In this document: in pieces, positions 8,808 to 16,626 of the stretch
Layout: every line of letters starts with the position of its first letter
Position numbering within the stretch: the first letter of the stretch is position 1
Assembly (NCBI GenBank): GCA_963726435.1
Contig: CAVSCJ010000001.1
Location: 1-64,000 of the forward strand
DNA length: 64,000 nt
DNA from: PALSA-660 sp963726435
GTDB taxonomy: Bacteria; Actinomycetota; Coriobacteriia; Anaerosomatales; PALSA-660
Direction of reading: 5' to 3'
The notes under the pieces: model-generated
Told to the model about the DNA's origin: nothing
Databases searched by the model: none
What the model saw: the letters and a program-made list of their open reading frames with translations, nothing else
Program-made: the position numbers and the translations under genes

Positions 8808-11036
8808 CTAGGCGTCGATCTTGCGCAACGGTGCGAATCCGGCGAGCAAGGTCTTGGTCCCGGCCTCCCCACCGAACGAGATCACCAGCTTGTCGCCCTT
8901 GACCTCGTCTATGCGGCCGCGTCCGAAGGTCTTGTGCTCGACGACGTCACCAGCAGTGTACGACGACGCGGGAGGCTGTACAGCCTCGCGACGCGGGCCT
9001 CCCCCGGATCCGTAGACACGCCCGCCCTCCGAGCTCCTGCGCGGCTCCCGCCAGCCGGGCCGGCCGTAGCGGTCGCCGCGCGCTGTAGCCGCGCGCTCGT
9101 ACTCCGCCGAACCGATGCCCTCCGCGTGCATGTGCTCGTCGGGGATCTCCTTGATGAACTGCGACGGCGGGTTGTGCTGCGTCGCGCCGTAGAGCATGCG
9201 CTGGTAGGCGTGCGTCAGGTAGAGGCGCTCCTGCGCGCGCGTTATCCCGACGTAGATGAGGCGACGCTCCTCCTGCAGGCTGCCGTGCTCGAACATCGAG
9301 TTGAGGTGCGGGAGGACCCCGTCCTCCATCCCGACGATGAACACCACCGGGAACTCGAGCCCCTTGGCGGTGTGGAGCGTCATCAGCGTGACGGCGCGCT
9401 CCCCCTCGTCCAGAGAGTCGAGGTCGGTGCGGAGCGCGATCCACTCGAGCAGGTCGTCGAGGCACGACTCCTCGTGGCTGTCCACGAACTCCTCGACGAC
9501 GCCGTAGAGCTCGTGGATGTTCTCGATCCTGGCGCGCGACTCCTCGGAATTCTCTGCCTTCAGCGCGTCTTCGAGACCCGAGAGCGCCACGACCGCCTCG
9601 ACGCGCTCCCGCAGGTCGCCGGCCAGTTCGTGCATGGCACGGAGCGTCTCGGCGAAGCCGGCGACCTTCGCACGGGGGCCCGCCCCGAGCCAGTCCTCGC
9701 CCGCGACGCGCATGACGGCTTCCTGAAGCGTGATCTTCTCGCGGCGCGCGGCTTCCTCGAGTGCGGCGACCGTCGCGTCACCTATCCCGCGCCGTGGCTG
9801 GTTGATGACCCTCTTGAGCGAGACCGGGTCCGCGGGGTTGGACACCGCTCGCAGGTAGGCCATCACGTCGCGGATCTCGGCCCTCTCGAAGAAGCGCGTT
9901 CCGCCGACGAGTTGGTAGGGCACGCCCGTGCGCAGGAACTGGTCCTCCAGCACGCGGCTCTGCGCGTTGGTGCGATAGAAGACAGCGAAGTCGGCGTAGG
10001 ACCGGCGCTCGACCGACAGCAGCCGCTCGATCTCGTCGATGACGAACCGCGCCTCATCGCGCTCGTCGGAGGCGAGGTACCGCGTGATCGCCTCGCCTTC
10101 GACGTTCTCGGTCCACAGCGTCTTGGGCTTACGGTCGGCGTTGTTGGCCACGACGTGGCTGGCGGCCGCCAGGATGGTCTTCGTGGAGCGGTAGTTCTGC
10201 TCGAGGCGCACGACCACGGCCTCGGGGTAGTCCTTCTCGAAATCGAGGATGTTGCGGATGTCCGCCCCTCGCCAAGAGTAGATCGACTGGTCGTCGTCAC
10301 CGACCACCATCAGGTTGTGGTGCGGCGCGGCGAGCGCGTTGACGATGCTGTACTGGGCGTGGTTCGTGTCCTGATACTCGTCGACCATCAGGTAGGCGAA
10401 TCTCTCGCGCCAGCGCTCCAAGGCATCGGGATGGTCCTCGAACAGGCGCACGCAGTTCATGAGCAGGTCGTCGAAGTCCATGGCGTTGGCGAGCTTGAGT
10501 CGCCGCTCGTACTCGGGGTACACGAGCGCCGCCAGCTTCTCTGGGGGCGTCGAGGCCGTGGCAGCGTACTGCGCGGGCGAGATCAGCTCGTTCTTCGCGG
10601 ACGAGATGCGCCCAACGAACGTGGAGACCGGGAAGCGCTTCGCGTCGATGTCGAGACTCGCGATCACCGAGGCGAGCATCCGCTTGCGATCGTCCTCGTC
10701 GTAGATGGTGAACGACGAGGTGTGTCCGAGCAGGTCCGCCTCGCGGCGCAGCACCCGCACGCAGAAGGCGTGGAACGTCATGACCCACATCGACCGGGAG
10801 GCCGGCCCGATGATGGCGGCGAGGCGCTGACGCATCTCACCGGCGGCTTTGTTCGTGAACGTGATCGCCAGGATGCTTTGCGGGGACACGCTGAGTTCGC
10901 CGACCAGGTAGGCGACCCGGTAGGTCAGCACGCGGGTCTTGCCAGAGCCGGCGCCAGCCAGCACAAGGAGGGGGCCCTCGGTCGTGGTCACGGCGTCGCG
11001 CTGAGCAGGGTTGAGGACGCTCAGGTCGATGGTCAT
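8808..11036 (-). CDS. pcrA: ATP-dependent DNA helicase PcrA/UvrD
   Basis: Superfamily 1A 3'-5' helicase for repair and replication-fork maintenance. Motif I AGAGSGKT is at residues 27-34. Later come VDEYQDTN (II), GDDDQSIYSWRGA (III), LEQNYRST (IV), LHTAKGLEFPVV (V) and YVGITRAQERL (VI). The Tudor-like C-terminal module YTAGDVVEHKTFGRGRI, typical of PcrA, is present. 742 residues, normal length. There is no Shine-Dalgarno before the ATG at 11036, and a good -10 box lies just upstream, so the mRNA may be leaderless. Confidence 0.97.
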   Translation of the reverse strand: MTIDLSVLNPAQRDAVTTTEGPLLVLAGAGSGKTRVLTYRVAYLVGELSVSPQSILAITFTNKAAGEMRQRLAAIIGPASRSMWVMTFHAFCVRVLRREADLLGHTSSFTIYDEDDRKRMLASVIASLDIDAKRFPVSTFVGRISSAKNELISPAQYAATASTPPEKLAALVYPEYERRLKLANAMDFDDLLMNCVRLFEDHPDALERWRERFAYLMVDEYQDTNHAQYSIVNALAAPHHNLMVVGDDDQSIYSWRGADIRNILDFEKDYPEAVVVRLEQNYRSTKTILAAASHVVANNADRKPKTLWTENVEGEAITRYLASDERDEARFVIDEIERLLSVERRSYADFAVFYRTNAQSRVLEDQFLRTGVPYQLVGGTRFFERAEIRDVMAYLRAVSNPADPVSLKRVINQPRRGIGDATVAALEEAARREKITLQEAVMRVAGEDWLGAGPRAKVAGFAETLRAMHELAGDLRERVEAVVALSGLEDALKAENSEESRARIENIHELYGVVEEFVDSHEESCLDDLLEWIALRTDLDSLDEGERAVTLMTLHTAKGLEFPVVFIVGMEDGVLPHLNSMFEHGSLQEERRLIYVGITRAQERLYLTHAYQRMLYGATQHNPPSQFIKEIPDEHMHAEGIGSAEYERAATARGDRYGRPGWREPRRSSEGGRVYGSGGGPRREAVQPPASSYTAGDVVEHKTFGRGRIDEVKGDKLVISFGGEAGTKTLLAGFAPLRKIDA

Positions 11037-11045
11037 AAGACATTA

Positions 11046-11051
11046 AGTGTA
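11046..11051 (-). promoter_or_regulatory. -10 element close to the pcrA start
   Basis: TACACT on the minus strand lies 9 nt before the pcrA ATG. Transcription starting 6-8 nt downstream would begin at or within a few bases of the start codon. No convincing -35 hexamer was found at 16-18 nt. Confidence 0.45.
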
Positions 11052-11090
11052 GCGCACAGAGGCTCGCCGGCACGGCCGACCCCAGGGAAC

Positions 11091-11300
11091 CTACTTCACG
11101 ATCCTGATCATCGTGAAGCCGTGGTCACCCTCGGTCAGACAGGCGTTGTGGATGGGCCGGCGCTCCCCTTGCACGTGCTGGACGTTCCCGCAGCGGTCGC
11201 AGACCGACAGGTAGCAGACCGTGCAGTGCCCGAACTTGTGCGAGTCGACGGCACCGCAGTGGGTGCACACTCGTTCCGGATCGGGCCGGGCAGCGGACAT
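11091..11300 (-). CDS. Small zinc-ribbon protein
   Basis: 69-residue protein of unknown function. Four CxxC-type pairs or half-pairs are visible: CTHCG, then CTVC, then CDRC, plus a later His and Cys in IHNACL, enough for one or two zinc sites. The ATG at 11300 (MSAARPDPERVCTHCG) is well placed behind GGGAGAGAG. It sits alone between pcrA and the aromatic genes on the same strand, with a 78-nt gap from aroF. It has no signal peptide, so it is probably cytoplasmic. I recognise no named family; RNA/DNA or protein binding is possible. Confidence 0.75.
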   Translation of the reverse strand: MSAARPDPERVCTHCGAVDSHKFGHCTVCYLSVCDRCGNVQHVQGERRPIHNACLTEGDHGFTMIRIVK

Positions 11301-11378
11301 TCTCTCTCCCTGCACACACCTGAACGCGACGGAACCACGTTGCGCCTCGTCTTCAAAGCCCAACTACGCTGGTGCGAC

Positions 11379-12170
11379 CTACGCCACGACCCGCCCGACG
11401 GCGCGGGCCACAGGTTGAAGTTCGCCCATCAACGCCCGCAGTCCTGCAATGTCGAGCGACTGTGGACCGTCGCACAGAGCCTTGCGAGGATCGGGGTGCA
11501 CCTCGACCATGAGCCCGTCCGCACCGATGGCGACGGCCGCGCGGCAGACAGGGGCGACGAGGTCGCGCTGACCGGTCGGGTGCGACGCGTCCACCACGAT
11601 CGGCATCATCGAGAGCTTGTGCACGACCGGCACGGCCGTGATGTCGAGCGTGAAGCGGGTCGAGGTCTCGAACGTGCGTATCCCGCGCTCGCAGAGGATG
11701 ACGTTGGGGTTGCGCATGGTCACGTACTCCGCAGCGGCCAGCCACTCCTCGATAGTGGAGGCCATTCCCCGCTTCAGCAGAACGGGCTTGCCGCTCCGCT
11801 CGGTGACGACCCCGAGCTTCTTGAGCAGGGAGTAGTTGGCCATGTTGCGCGTCCCGACCTGCAGGATGTCGGCGTGGGCGTCGACGATCTCGGCGTGCGC
11901 GGAATCAACGACCTCCGTGCAGGTGAGAAGACCGTAGCGCTCGCCCGCCTCCTTCAGATAGACGAGACCCTCCTCCTCCAAGCCCTGGAAGGAATAGGGG
12001 CTCGATCTGGGCTTGTACGCGCCGCCTCGGAGCACCCGGATGCCGAGCTCGGAGCAGGCGGCGGCTACTTCCATGATCTGCTCGCGGCTCTCGACCGAGC
12101 ACGGGCCCGCGATCATCGTCACAGGGCCGCCGCGGGTAACGGGAGACTGGGCGACCGCCGGCTCAACCAT
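11379..12170 (-). CDS. aroF: 3-deoxy-7-phosphoheptulonate synthase (DAHP synthase, AroF type)
   Basis: First step of the shikimate pathway: phosphoenolpyruvate plus erythrose 4-phosphate to DAHP. This is the short type I-beta form without an N-terminal ferredoxin-like regulatory domain. Conserved segments: IAGPCSVES, GGAYKPRSSPYSFQG, GTRNMANYSLL, LLKRGMAST, LCERGIRTFE and DASHPTGQRD, supplying metal and substrate ligands. 263 residues. It begins only 3 nt after the chorismate mutase stop, so the two are cotranscribed. Because it lacks its own regulatory domain, allostery through the partner chorismate mutase is a reasonable guess, as described for some other organisms. Confidence 0.95.
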   Translation of the reverse strand: MVEPAVAQSPVTRGGPVTMIAGPCSVESREQIMEVAAACSELGIRVLRGGAYKPRSSPYSFQGLEEEGLVYLKEAGERYGLLTCTEVVDSAHAEIVDAHADILQVGTRNMANYSLLKKLGVVTERSGKPVLLKRGMASTIEEWLAAAEYVTMRNPNVILCERGIRTFETSTRFTLDITAVPVVHKLSMMPIVVDASHPTGQRDLVAPVCRAAVAIGADGLMVEVHPDPRKALCDGPQSLDIAGLRALMGELQPVARAVGRVVA

Positions 12171-12173
12171 CGC

Positions 12174-12440
12174 CTACAACTCCTTCATGACGTGCAGGAT
12201 GGCTTCGTAGATCTCGCGCAGGTTGTCCGCGTAGAGGGGGCCGGTGTTGGCCAAGGCGAGCCCGGCGAAGATCTCCTCCTCGCGCTTGGGGTCGTAGAGG
12301 CCCAGATTCGCCCGAGGCTTGAGGGCTCGGATCTCGAGCGCGAGCCTCGCGCGCTCGTTGAGCAGCTCGACGACGCGGCGGTCGATGCCGTCGATCTCGT
12401 CGCGTAGCGCTTCTATCCGGGCGCGGGCATCGTCGCTCAT
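12174..12440 (-). CDS. Chorismate mutase (AroQ type)
   Basis: Converts chorismate to prephenate for Phe/Tyr synthesis. The 88-residue all-helical AroQ fold begins with the helix ALRDEIDGIDRRVVELLNER. The second block ARLALEIRALK and the YDPKREEEIF segment carry the Arg, Lys and Glu residues expected around the active site. The ATG at 12440 follows GAGAGGATCC. It is the first gene of a two-gene unit with DAHP synthase, linking the entry and the Phe/Tyr branch point of aromatic synthesis. Confidence 0.93.
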   Translation of the reverse strand: MSDDARARIEALRDEIDGIDRRVVELLNERARLALEIRALKPRANLGLYDPKREEEIFAGLALANTGPLYADNLREIYEAILHVMKEL

Positions 12441-12464
12441 CTTGGATCCTCTCGCTCGCGAATA

Positions 12465-12494
12465 ACGCCGGCACTTCCCTGCCAGTACCGGCGT
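12465..12494 (-). terminator. Hairpin between guaA and the chorismate mutase gene
   Basis: ACGCCGG (12465-12471) pairs perfectly with CCGGCGT (12488-12494) across a 16-nt loop, 26 nt beyond the guaA stop. No U-tract, so it is a weak candidate guaA terminator ahead of the aromatic unit. Confidence 0.4.
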
Positions 12495-12519
12495 CAGCGG
12501 CTTATCGGGACTGCAAGAA

Positions 12520-14070
12520 TCATTCCCATTCTATTGTGCCCGGGGGCTTGCTGGTGATGTCGTACGCCACGCGGTTGACGCCCTCGACCTCGTTGATGAT
12601 GCGGTTGCTCATCCGCGCCAGCAGGTCGTGCGGGAGCCGGGCCCAGTCCGCCGTCATCGCGTCGGCCGACGCTACGGCGCGTATCACGATCGGATGCGCG
12701 TAGGTCCGCTCGTCGCCCATGACACCCACACTACGGATGTCAGGGAGCACGGCGAAGTACTGCCAGACCTCGCGCCCGATGTCCCACGCGCCTATCTCCT
12801 CGCGGACGATGGCGTCGGCGTTCCGGAGGACCTCGAGCTTCTCGCGATCCACCGCGCCGATGATGCGGACGGCCAGTCCAGGGCCCGGGAAGGGCTGACG
12901 GTGCACGATCTCTTCGGGCAGACCGAGTTCCTCTCCGACCGCCCGCACCTCGTCCTTGAACAGGTTGCGAAGCGGCTCGACGAGCTCGAAGTGCACGCCT
13001 TCCGGGAACGGGATCAGGTTGTGGTGGCTCTTTATCTTCGCGGTGGCCTTGCTGACGCGCCCGCCCGACTCGATGATGTCCGGGTAGAGGGTGCCCTGCG
13101 CGAGGAAGCGGACGCCCTCGAGCTTCGTGGCCTGCTCGAAGAAGACCTTCCAGAATTCCTCTCCGATGATGTGGCGCTTGGCCTCGGGGTCGGTCACGCC
13201 CGCGAGGAGAGCCAGGTACCTGTCCTCGGCGTGAACGTGTACGAGGTCGACGCGGAACTGGTCCCGGAAGACCCGGACCACGTCCTGGCCCTCGTCGCGG
13301 CGGAGCAGGCCGTGGTCGACGAACACGCACGTCAGCTGGTCGCCGATGGCGCGGTGCAGCAGCGCCGCGACCACCGAGCTGTCCACCCCGCCCGATAGAC
13401 CGCAGATGACCTTCGCGTCGCCTACCCTGGCGCGGATCTCCTCGACGGCCTCATCGATGATGTTGACCATCGTCCAGGTAGGCGCGAGTCCGGCGACGTC
13501 GTATAGGAAGTGCTTGAGTATATCGAGGCCCGCGGGCGTGTGGGCGACCTCGGGATGGAACTGGGTGGCGTACAGAAGACGTGCGGGGTCGGCCATGGCT
13601 GCCACGGGCGTGGTGGGCGTCGAGGCCGCGACCTTGAAGCCCACCGGGGCCGTCCCGACGCTGTCGCGGTGGCTCATCCACACCTGCTGGTCGGCCGCCA
13701 GGCCCTCGAACAGGGCGCACGCGGGGTCCGTGACCGTGAGGTGGGCGAAGCCGTACTCGCCGACGTCGGTCTTCGGGACCGAACCGCCGAGGTCGAGGGC
13801 CATCAACTGCATGCCGTAGCAGAGACCCAGGATCGGGATGCCGAGCGAGTAGATCCCCGTGTCGATCTTGGGCGCCCCTTCCGCGTACACCGAAGCAGGA
13901 CCGCCGGAGAGGATGAGCGCCGCCGGAGCCCGGCGTGCGATGTCCTCCGAAGTGATGTCGCAGGGCACGATCTCGGAGTAGACGTGGCACTCCCTGACAC
14001 GCCGGGCTATCAGTTGGGCGTACTGGGCCCCGAAATCGACCACGAAGACCGTAGGGAGGCTCTCCTGCAC
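12520..14070 (-). CDS. guaA: GMP synthase (glutamine-hydrolysing)
   Basis: Aminates XMP to GMP using glutamine and ATP. The N-terminal class I amidotransferase has the nucleophile Cys84 in GLCYGMQ and the His/Glu pair in QFHPEVAHT. The ATP pyrophosphatase domain has the P-loop SGGVDSSV, and the C-terminal dimerisation domain ends ITSKPPGTIEWE, the usual GuaA tail. 516 residues, full length. The GTG start at 14070 is one base after the guaB3 stop, with only a weak ribosome site, so translation probably depends on coupling. Confidence 0.97.
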   Translation of the reverse strand: MQESLPTVFVVDFGAQYAQLIARRVRECHVYSEIVPCDITSEDIARRAPAALILSGGPASVYAEGAPKIDTGIYSLGIPILGLCYGMQLMALDLGGSVPKTDVGEYGFAHLTVTDPACALFEGLAADQQVWMSHRDSVGTAPVGFKVAASTPTTPVAAMADPARLLYATQFHPEVAHTPAGLDILKHFLYDVAGLAPTWTMVNIIDEAVEEIRARVGDAKVICGLSGGVDSSVVAALLHRAIGDQLTCVFVDHGLLRRDEGQDVVRVFRDQFRVDLVHVHAEDRYLALLAGVTDPEAKRHIIGEEFWKVFFEQATKLEGVRFLAQGTLYPDIIESGGRVSKATAKIKSHHNLIPFPEGVHFELVEPLRNLFKDEVRAVGEELGLPEEIVHRQPFPGPGLAVRIIGAVDREKLEVLRNADAIVREEIGAWDIGREVWQYFAVLPDIRSVGVMGDERTYAHPIVIRAVASADAMTADWARLPHDLLARMSNRIINEVEGVNRVAYDITSKPPGTIEWE

Positions 14071-14071
14071 G

Positions 14072-15244
14072 CTAGCGGCCCATCCCGACGCCCTGAGAAG
14101 TCTGCAGGATCTTCCCCTCGGTCTGCAGCGAAGGAGCGACCATGACCTCGGCCTTCTGGAAGGCCTTCAGGTTCTCGTAGCCGCAGGTCGCCATCGAGGT
14201 CCGGAGCCCTCCGCACAGGTTGAGGGTGCCATCGTTCTCATGGGCCGGTCCGAGCAGGATGTCGGAGAGGGTGCCCTTGATCCCGCTGCGCACGCGCGTG
14301 CCGCGCGGGAGCTCCGGGTGGAACGTCGCCATCCCCCAGTGGTAGCCGCGGCCCGGAGCCTCCGAGGCGCTCGATAGCGGCGAGCCGATCATGATCGCGT
14401 CCGCTCCGACGGCGATCGCCTTGGCCAGGTCCCCGCCGGTGCGCATGCCGCCGTCGGCGATCACGTGGCAGTAGACGCCGGTCTCGTCAAGGTGGCGCAT
14501 GCGGGCCGCGGCGGCGTCCGCGATGGCCGTGGCCTGTGGCACCCCGATGCCGAGCACCCGGCGCGACGTGCACGCGTGCCCCGGACCGACGCCGATGAGA
14601 ACGCCGATCGCTCCGGTGCGCATCAGGTGCAGCGCGCCCGAGTACGAGCAGCAACCGCCGACGATGACCGGGATATCCAAGTCGCGTATGAAGGCGTTCA
14701 GGTCGAGGGGTTCGTCGTAGCTCGAGACGTGCTCGGCCGACACCACGGTCCCCTGGATGATGAGGATGTCGAGCCCGCCGGCGAGGGCGGCCTCGATGAA
14801 GCGCGGCGCATTCTGGGGCGTCAGAGAGGCCGCCGCGAGCACGCCGCCCTCCTTGATCTCCCGAACGCGCCGGGTGATCAGCTCGGGCTTGACGGGCTCC
14901 CGGTACATCTCCTGCATCTTGGCCGTCGCCTCGTCGTCTGAGAAGGAGGCGATCAGGTCGAGCTGAGCGCCCGCGTCCTCATAGCGCGTCTGGATGCCCT
15001 CGAGGTTGAGCACCGCGAGCGCGCCGAGCTTGCCCATGGTGACGGCGAAGGCGGGGTCGACGACGCCATCCATCGCGGAGGCGAGTATCGGCAGAGGAAA
15101 GGTGAATGTCTCTCCGCGGAAGCAGAACTCCCAGCCGATGTTGACGTCCCGCGGATCGCGGGTGCGCCGCGACGGCACGATCGCGACGTCGTCGAAGCTG
15201 TAGGCCCTGCGTGCGGTCTTCCCTCGCCCGATCTCCACTTCCAT
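14072..15244 (-). CDS. guaB3: GuaB3-family IMP dehydrogenase-related protein
   Basis: TIM-barrel oxidoreductase of the IMPDH/GMP reductase superfamily in the short form without CBS domains. The catalytic loop GVGPGHACTSRR places the nucleophile at Cys225, and the nucleotide-binding block IADGGMRTGGDLAKAIAVGADAIMIGSPL is clear. GuaB3 proteins are typical of Actinobacteria and cyanobacteria; GMP reductase activity has been reported for a cyanobacterial one, but the role here is inferred. 390 residues. The ATG at 15244 has a strong GAGGAGG site that lies inside a switchable leader. It is cotranscribed with guaA, so the unit acts on the IMP/XMP/GMP node. Confidence 0.9.
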   Translation of the reverse strand: MEVEIGRGKTARRAYSFDDVAIVPSRRTRDPRDVNIGWEFCFRGETFTFPLPILASAMDGVVDPAFAVTMGKLGALAVLNLEGIQTRYEDAGAQLDLIASFSDDEATAKMQEMYREPVKPELITRRVREIKEGGVLAAASLTPQNAPRFIEAALAGGLDILIIQGTVVSAEHVSSYDEPLDLNAFIRDLDIPVIVGGCCSYSGALHLMRTGAIGVLIGVGPGHACTSRRVLGIGVPQATAIADAAAARMRHLDETGVYCHVIADGGMRTGGDLAKAIAVGADAIMIGSPLSSASEAPGRGYHWGMATFHPELPRGTRVRSGIKGTLSDILLGPAHENDGTLNLCGGLRTSMATCGYENLKAFQKAEVMVAPSLQTEGKILQTSQGVGMGR

Positions 15245-15447
15245 GAAACGGCGCCTCCTCGTATATGATGCCCGTGCTCGTATCGACCTCTCGGCTCCGG
15301 TGCCGGCGCCTCATATACACCGAGACCAGGTGCATCCCCTCGTCCGCGCGATGTCGCGGAGGGCTTGAGGCGCCTGGTCTTCGTGCGTGCTGCGATTGAC
15401 TGGTGCTGTAAGGACCGCAGACCGCTCTCGGCATTCGGAGTGCGTAC
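15245..15447 (-). promoter_or_regulatory. Structured guaB3 leader, candidate riboswitch
   Basis: About 200 nt of untranslated RNA. Perfect helices visible: GACCAGG/CCTGGTC (15373-15379 with 15324-15330), an internal hairpin TCCGCG/CGCGGA (15355-15360 with 15343-15348), and GTATATGA/TCATATAC (15311-15318 with 15261-15268), which ends right before the GAGGAGG ribosome site (15254-15260). The segment GGCGCCTC (15367-15374) is an exact complement both of GAGGCGCC at 15305-15312 and of GAGGCGCC at 15250-15257, which covers part of the ribosome site. This is the layout of a translational switch. I do not recognise a known riboswitch class. Confidence 0.6.
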
Positions 15448-15476
15448 AGGGTATCGCGCTGTGGCGGGAGGGTCAA
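15448..15476 (-). promoter_or_regulatory. Promoter of guaB3-guaA
   Basis: TTGACC (15471-15476), a 17-nt spacer and TACCCT (15448-15453) on the minus strand: a good sigma-70-type match placed to start transcription about 200 nt before guaB3. Confidence 0.7.
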
Positions 15477-15501
15477 CGCGCCGCAGACGGCCTCCTGGGG
15501 C

Positions 15502-16566
15502 CTAGACGTTGAACCTGAAGTGCATGACGTCGCCGTCCTTGACGACGTACTCCTTGCCTTCGATCCGCAGCTTCCCGGCGGCCTTGGCCGCCGCCTCGCT
15601 GCCGAGCCGGTCGTAGTCCTCGTACGCGATCGTCTCGGCCTTGATGAAGCCGCGCTCGAAATCCGAGTGGATGACTCCGGCCGCCTCCGGAGCCTTCGCG
15701 CCGATGCGCACGGTCCACGCCCGGACCTCCATCTCGCCCGCCGTGAAGAACGAGTGCAGGCCCAGCAGCGCATACGCCTCGCGCACCAGCCGGTCGAGCC
15801 CCCGCTCCGCGAGCCCGAGCTCCTGCAGGTACTCGGCTACCTCGTCGGGCTCGAGCCCCACGAGCTCGGATTCGACCTTCGCGCAGATCGGGAGCGGCTT
15901 CACTCCATCGATCTCAGGCAGCTCGGCCGCGACCTGCGATTCGTCCACGTTGGCGACGTAGAGGATCGGCTTCATCGTGAGCAGGTGCAGGTCGTAGAGG
16001 AGGGCCTTCTCGGCCCCCGTCATCGGCATGAGAAGCGCCCGTTGGCCCTCCTCCATCCAAGCGTTCACCCGCCGGGCTACTTCGAGCTTGGAGGCGACAG
16101 CCTTGTCCTTCTTGGCTTCCTTGTCGAGCCGGACGAGCGCCTTCTCCATCGTGCCAAGATCGGCGAGGACCAGCTCTGTGTCGAGCGTCCTGACGTCAGC
16201 GGCCGGGTCGATGGGGCCGGCGGGGTGGACGACGTTCGGATCGGTGAAGTACCGCACCACCTCGGCGATCGCGTCGGTCTCGCGAATGACCCCAAGGAAC
16301 TTGTTGCCCATGCCCTCGCCCTCGTTCGCGCCGCGGGCCAGTCCCGCGATGTCGACGAACTCGATGGTCGCCGGCATGATTCGCCCGGGGTGCACGAGCT
16401 CGGCGAGCCGATCGAGGCGCGGGTCCGGGACCGGGACGATACCGACGTTCGGCTCGATCGTCGAGAACGCGTAAGCGGCGGCCTCGGCGGGTTTGCCCGT
16501 CAAAGCGGTGAACAGGGTGGTCTTGCCCACATTCGGAAGCCCGACTATCGCGATCGAGAGCGGCAT
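15502..16566 (-). CDS. ychF: Redox-regulated ATPase YchF
   Basis: TRAFAC-class P-loop ATPase of the Obg/OLA1 group, ribosome-associated and linked to stress responses. The P-loop GLPNVGKTT is at residues 9-17; the G3 region is DIAGLARGANEGEGMGNKFL. The G4 position reads NVDES instead of NKxD, which is why YchF prefers ATP over GTP. A coiled-coil middle section is followed by a C-terminal TGS domain ending VKDGDVMHFRFNV, the standard YchF tail. 354 residues, as expected. It is separate from the guaB3 unit, whose promoter lies just past its stop. Confidence 0.96.
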   Translation of the reverse strand: MPLSIAIVGLPNVGKTTLFTALTGKPAEAAAYAFSTIEPNVGIVPVPDPRLDRLAELVHPGRIMPATIEFVDIAGLARGANEGEGMGNKFLGVIRETDAIAEVVRYFTDPNVVHPAGPIDPAADVRTLDTELVLADLGTMEKALVRLDKEAKKDKAVASKLEVARRVNAWMEEGQRALLMPMTGAEKALLYDLHLLTMKPILYVANVDESQVAAELPEIDGVKPLPICAKVESELVGLEPDEVAEYLQELGLAERGLDRLVREAYALLGLHSFFTAGEMEVRAWTVRIGAKAPEAAGVIHSDFERGFIKAETIAYEDYDRLGSEAAAKAAGKLRIEGKEYVVKDGDVMHFRFNV

Positions 16567-16626
16567 ATTCGGAGGTGCTCCTTCATCTGCAGAGTGGTAG
16601 CGGGCCTTCTCGGTCCACCGCCGGCA

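Noticed and set aside
8934..12407. Very long plus-strand open frame (over 1100 codons) opposite pcrA, aroF and chorismate mutase
   Set aside because: It is Arg/Asp/Val/Leu-rich antisense sequence of high-GC genes with no motif and no ribosome site; the minus-strand frames hold clear conserved proteins.
15245..15480. Known purine (xpt-type), guanidine-I or PRPP riboswitch in the guaB3 leader
   Set aside because: The conserved core bases of those classes could not be found in order; only a generic CCGAGAG-like stretch was seen.
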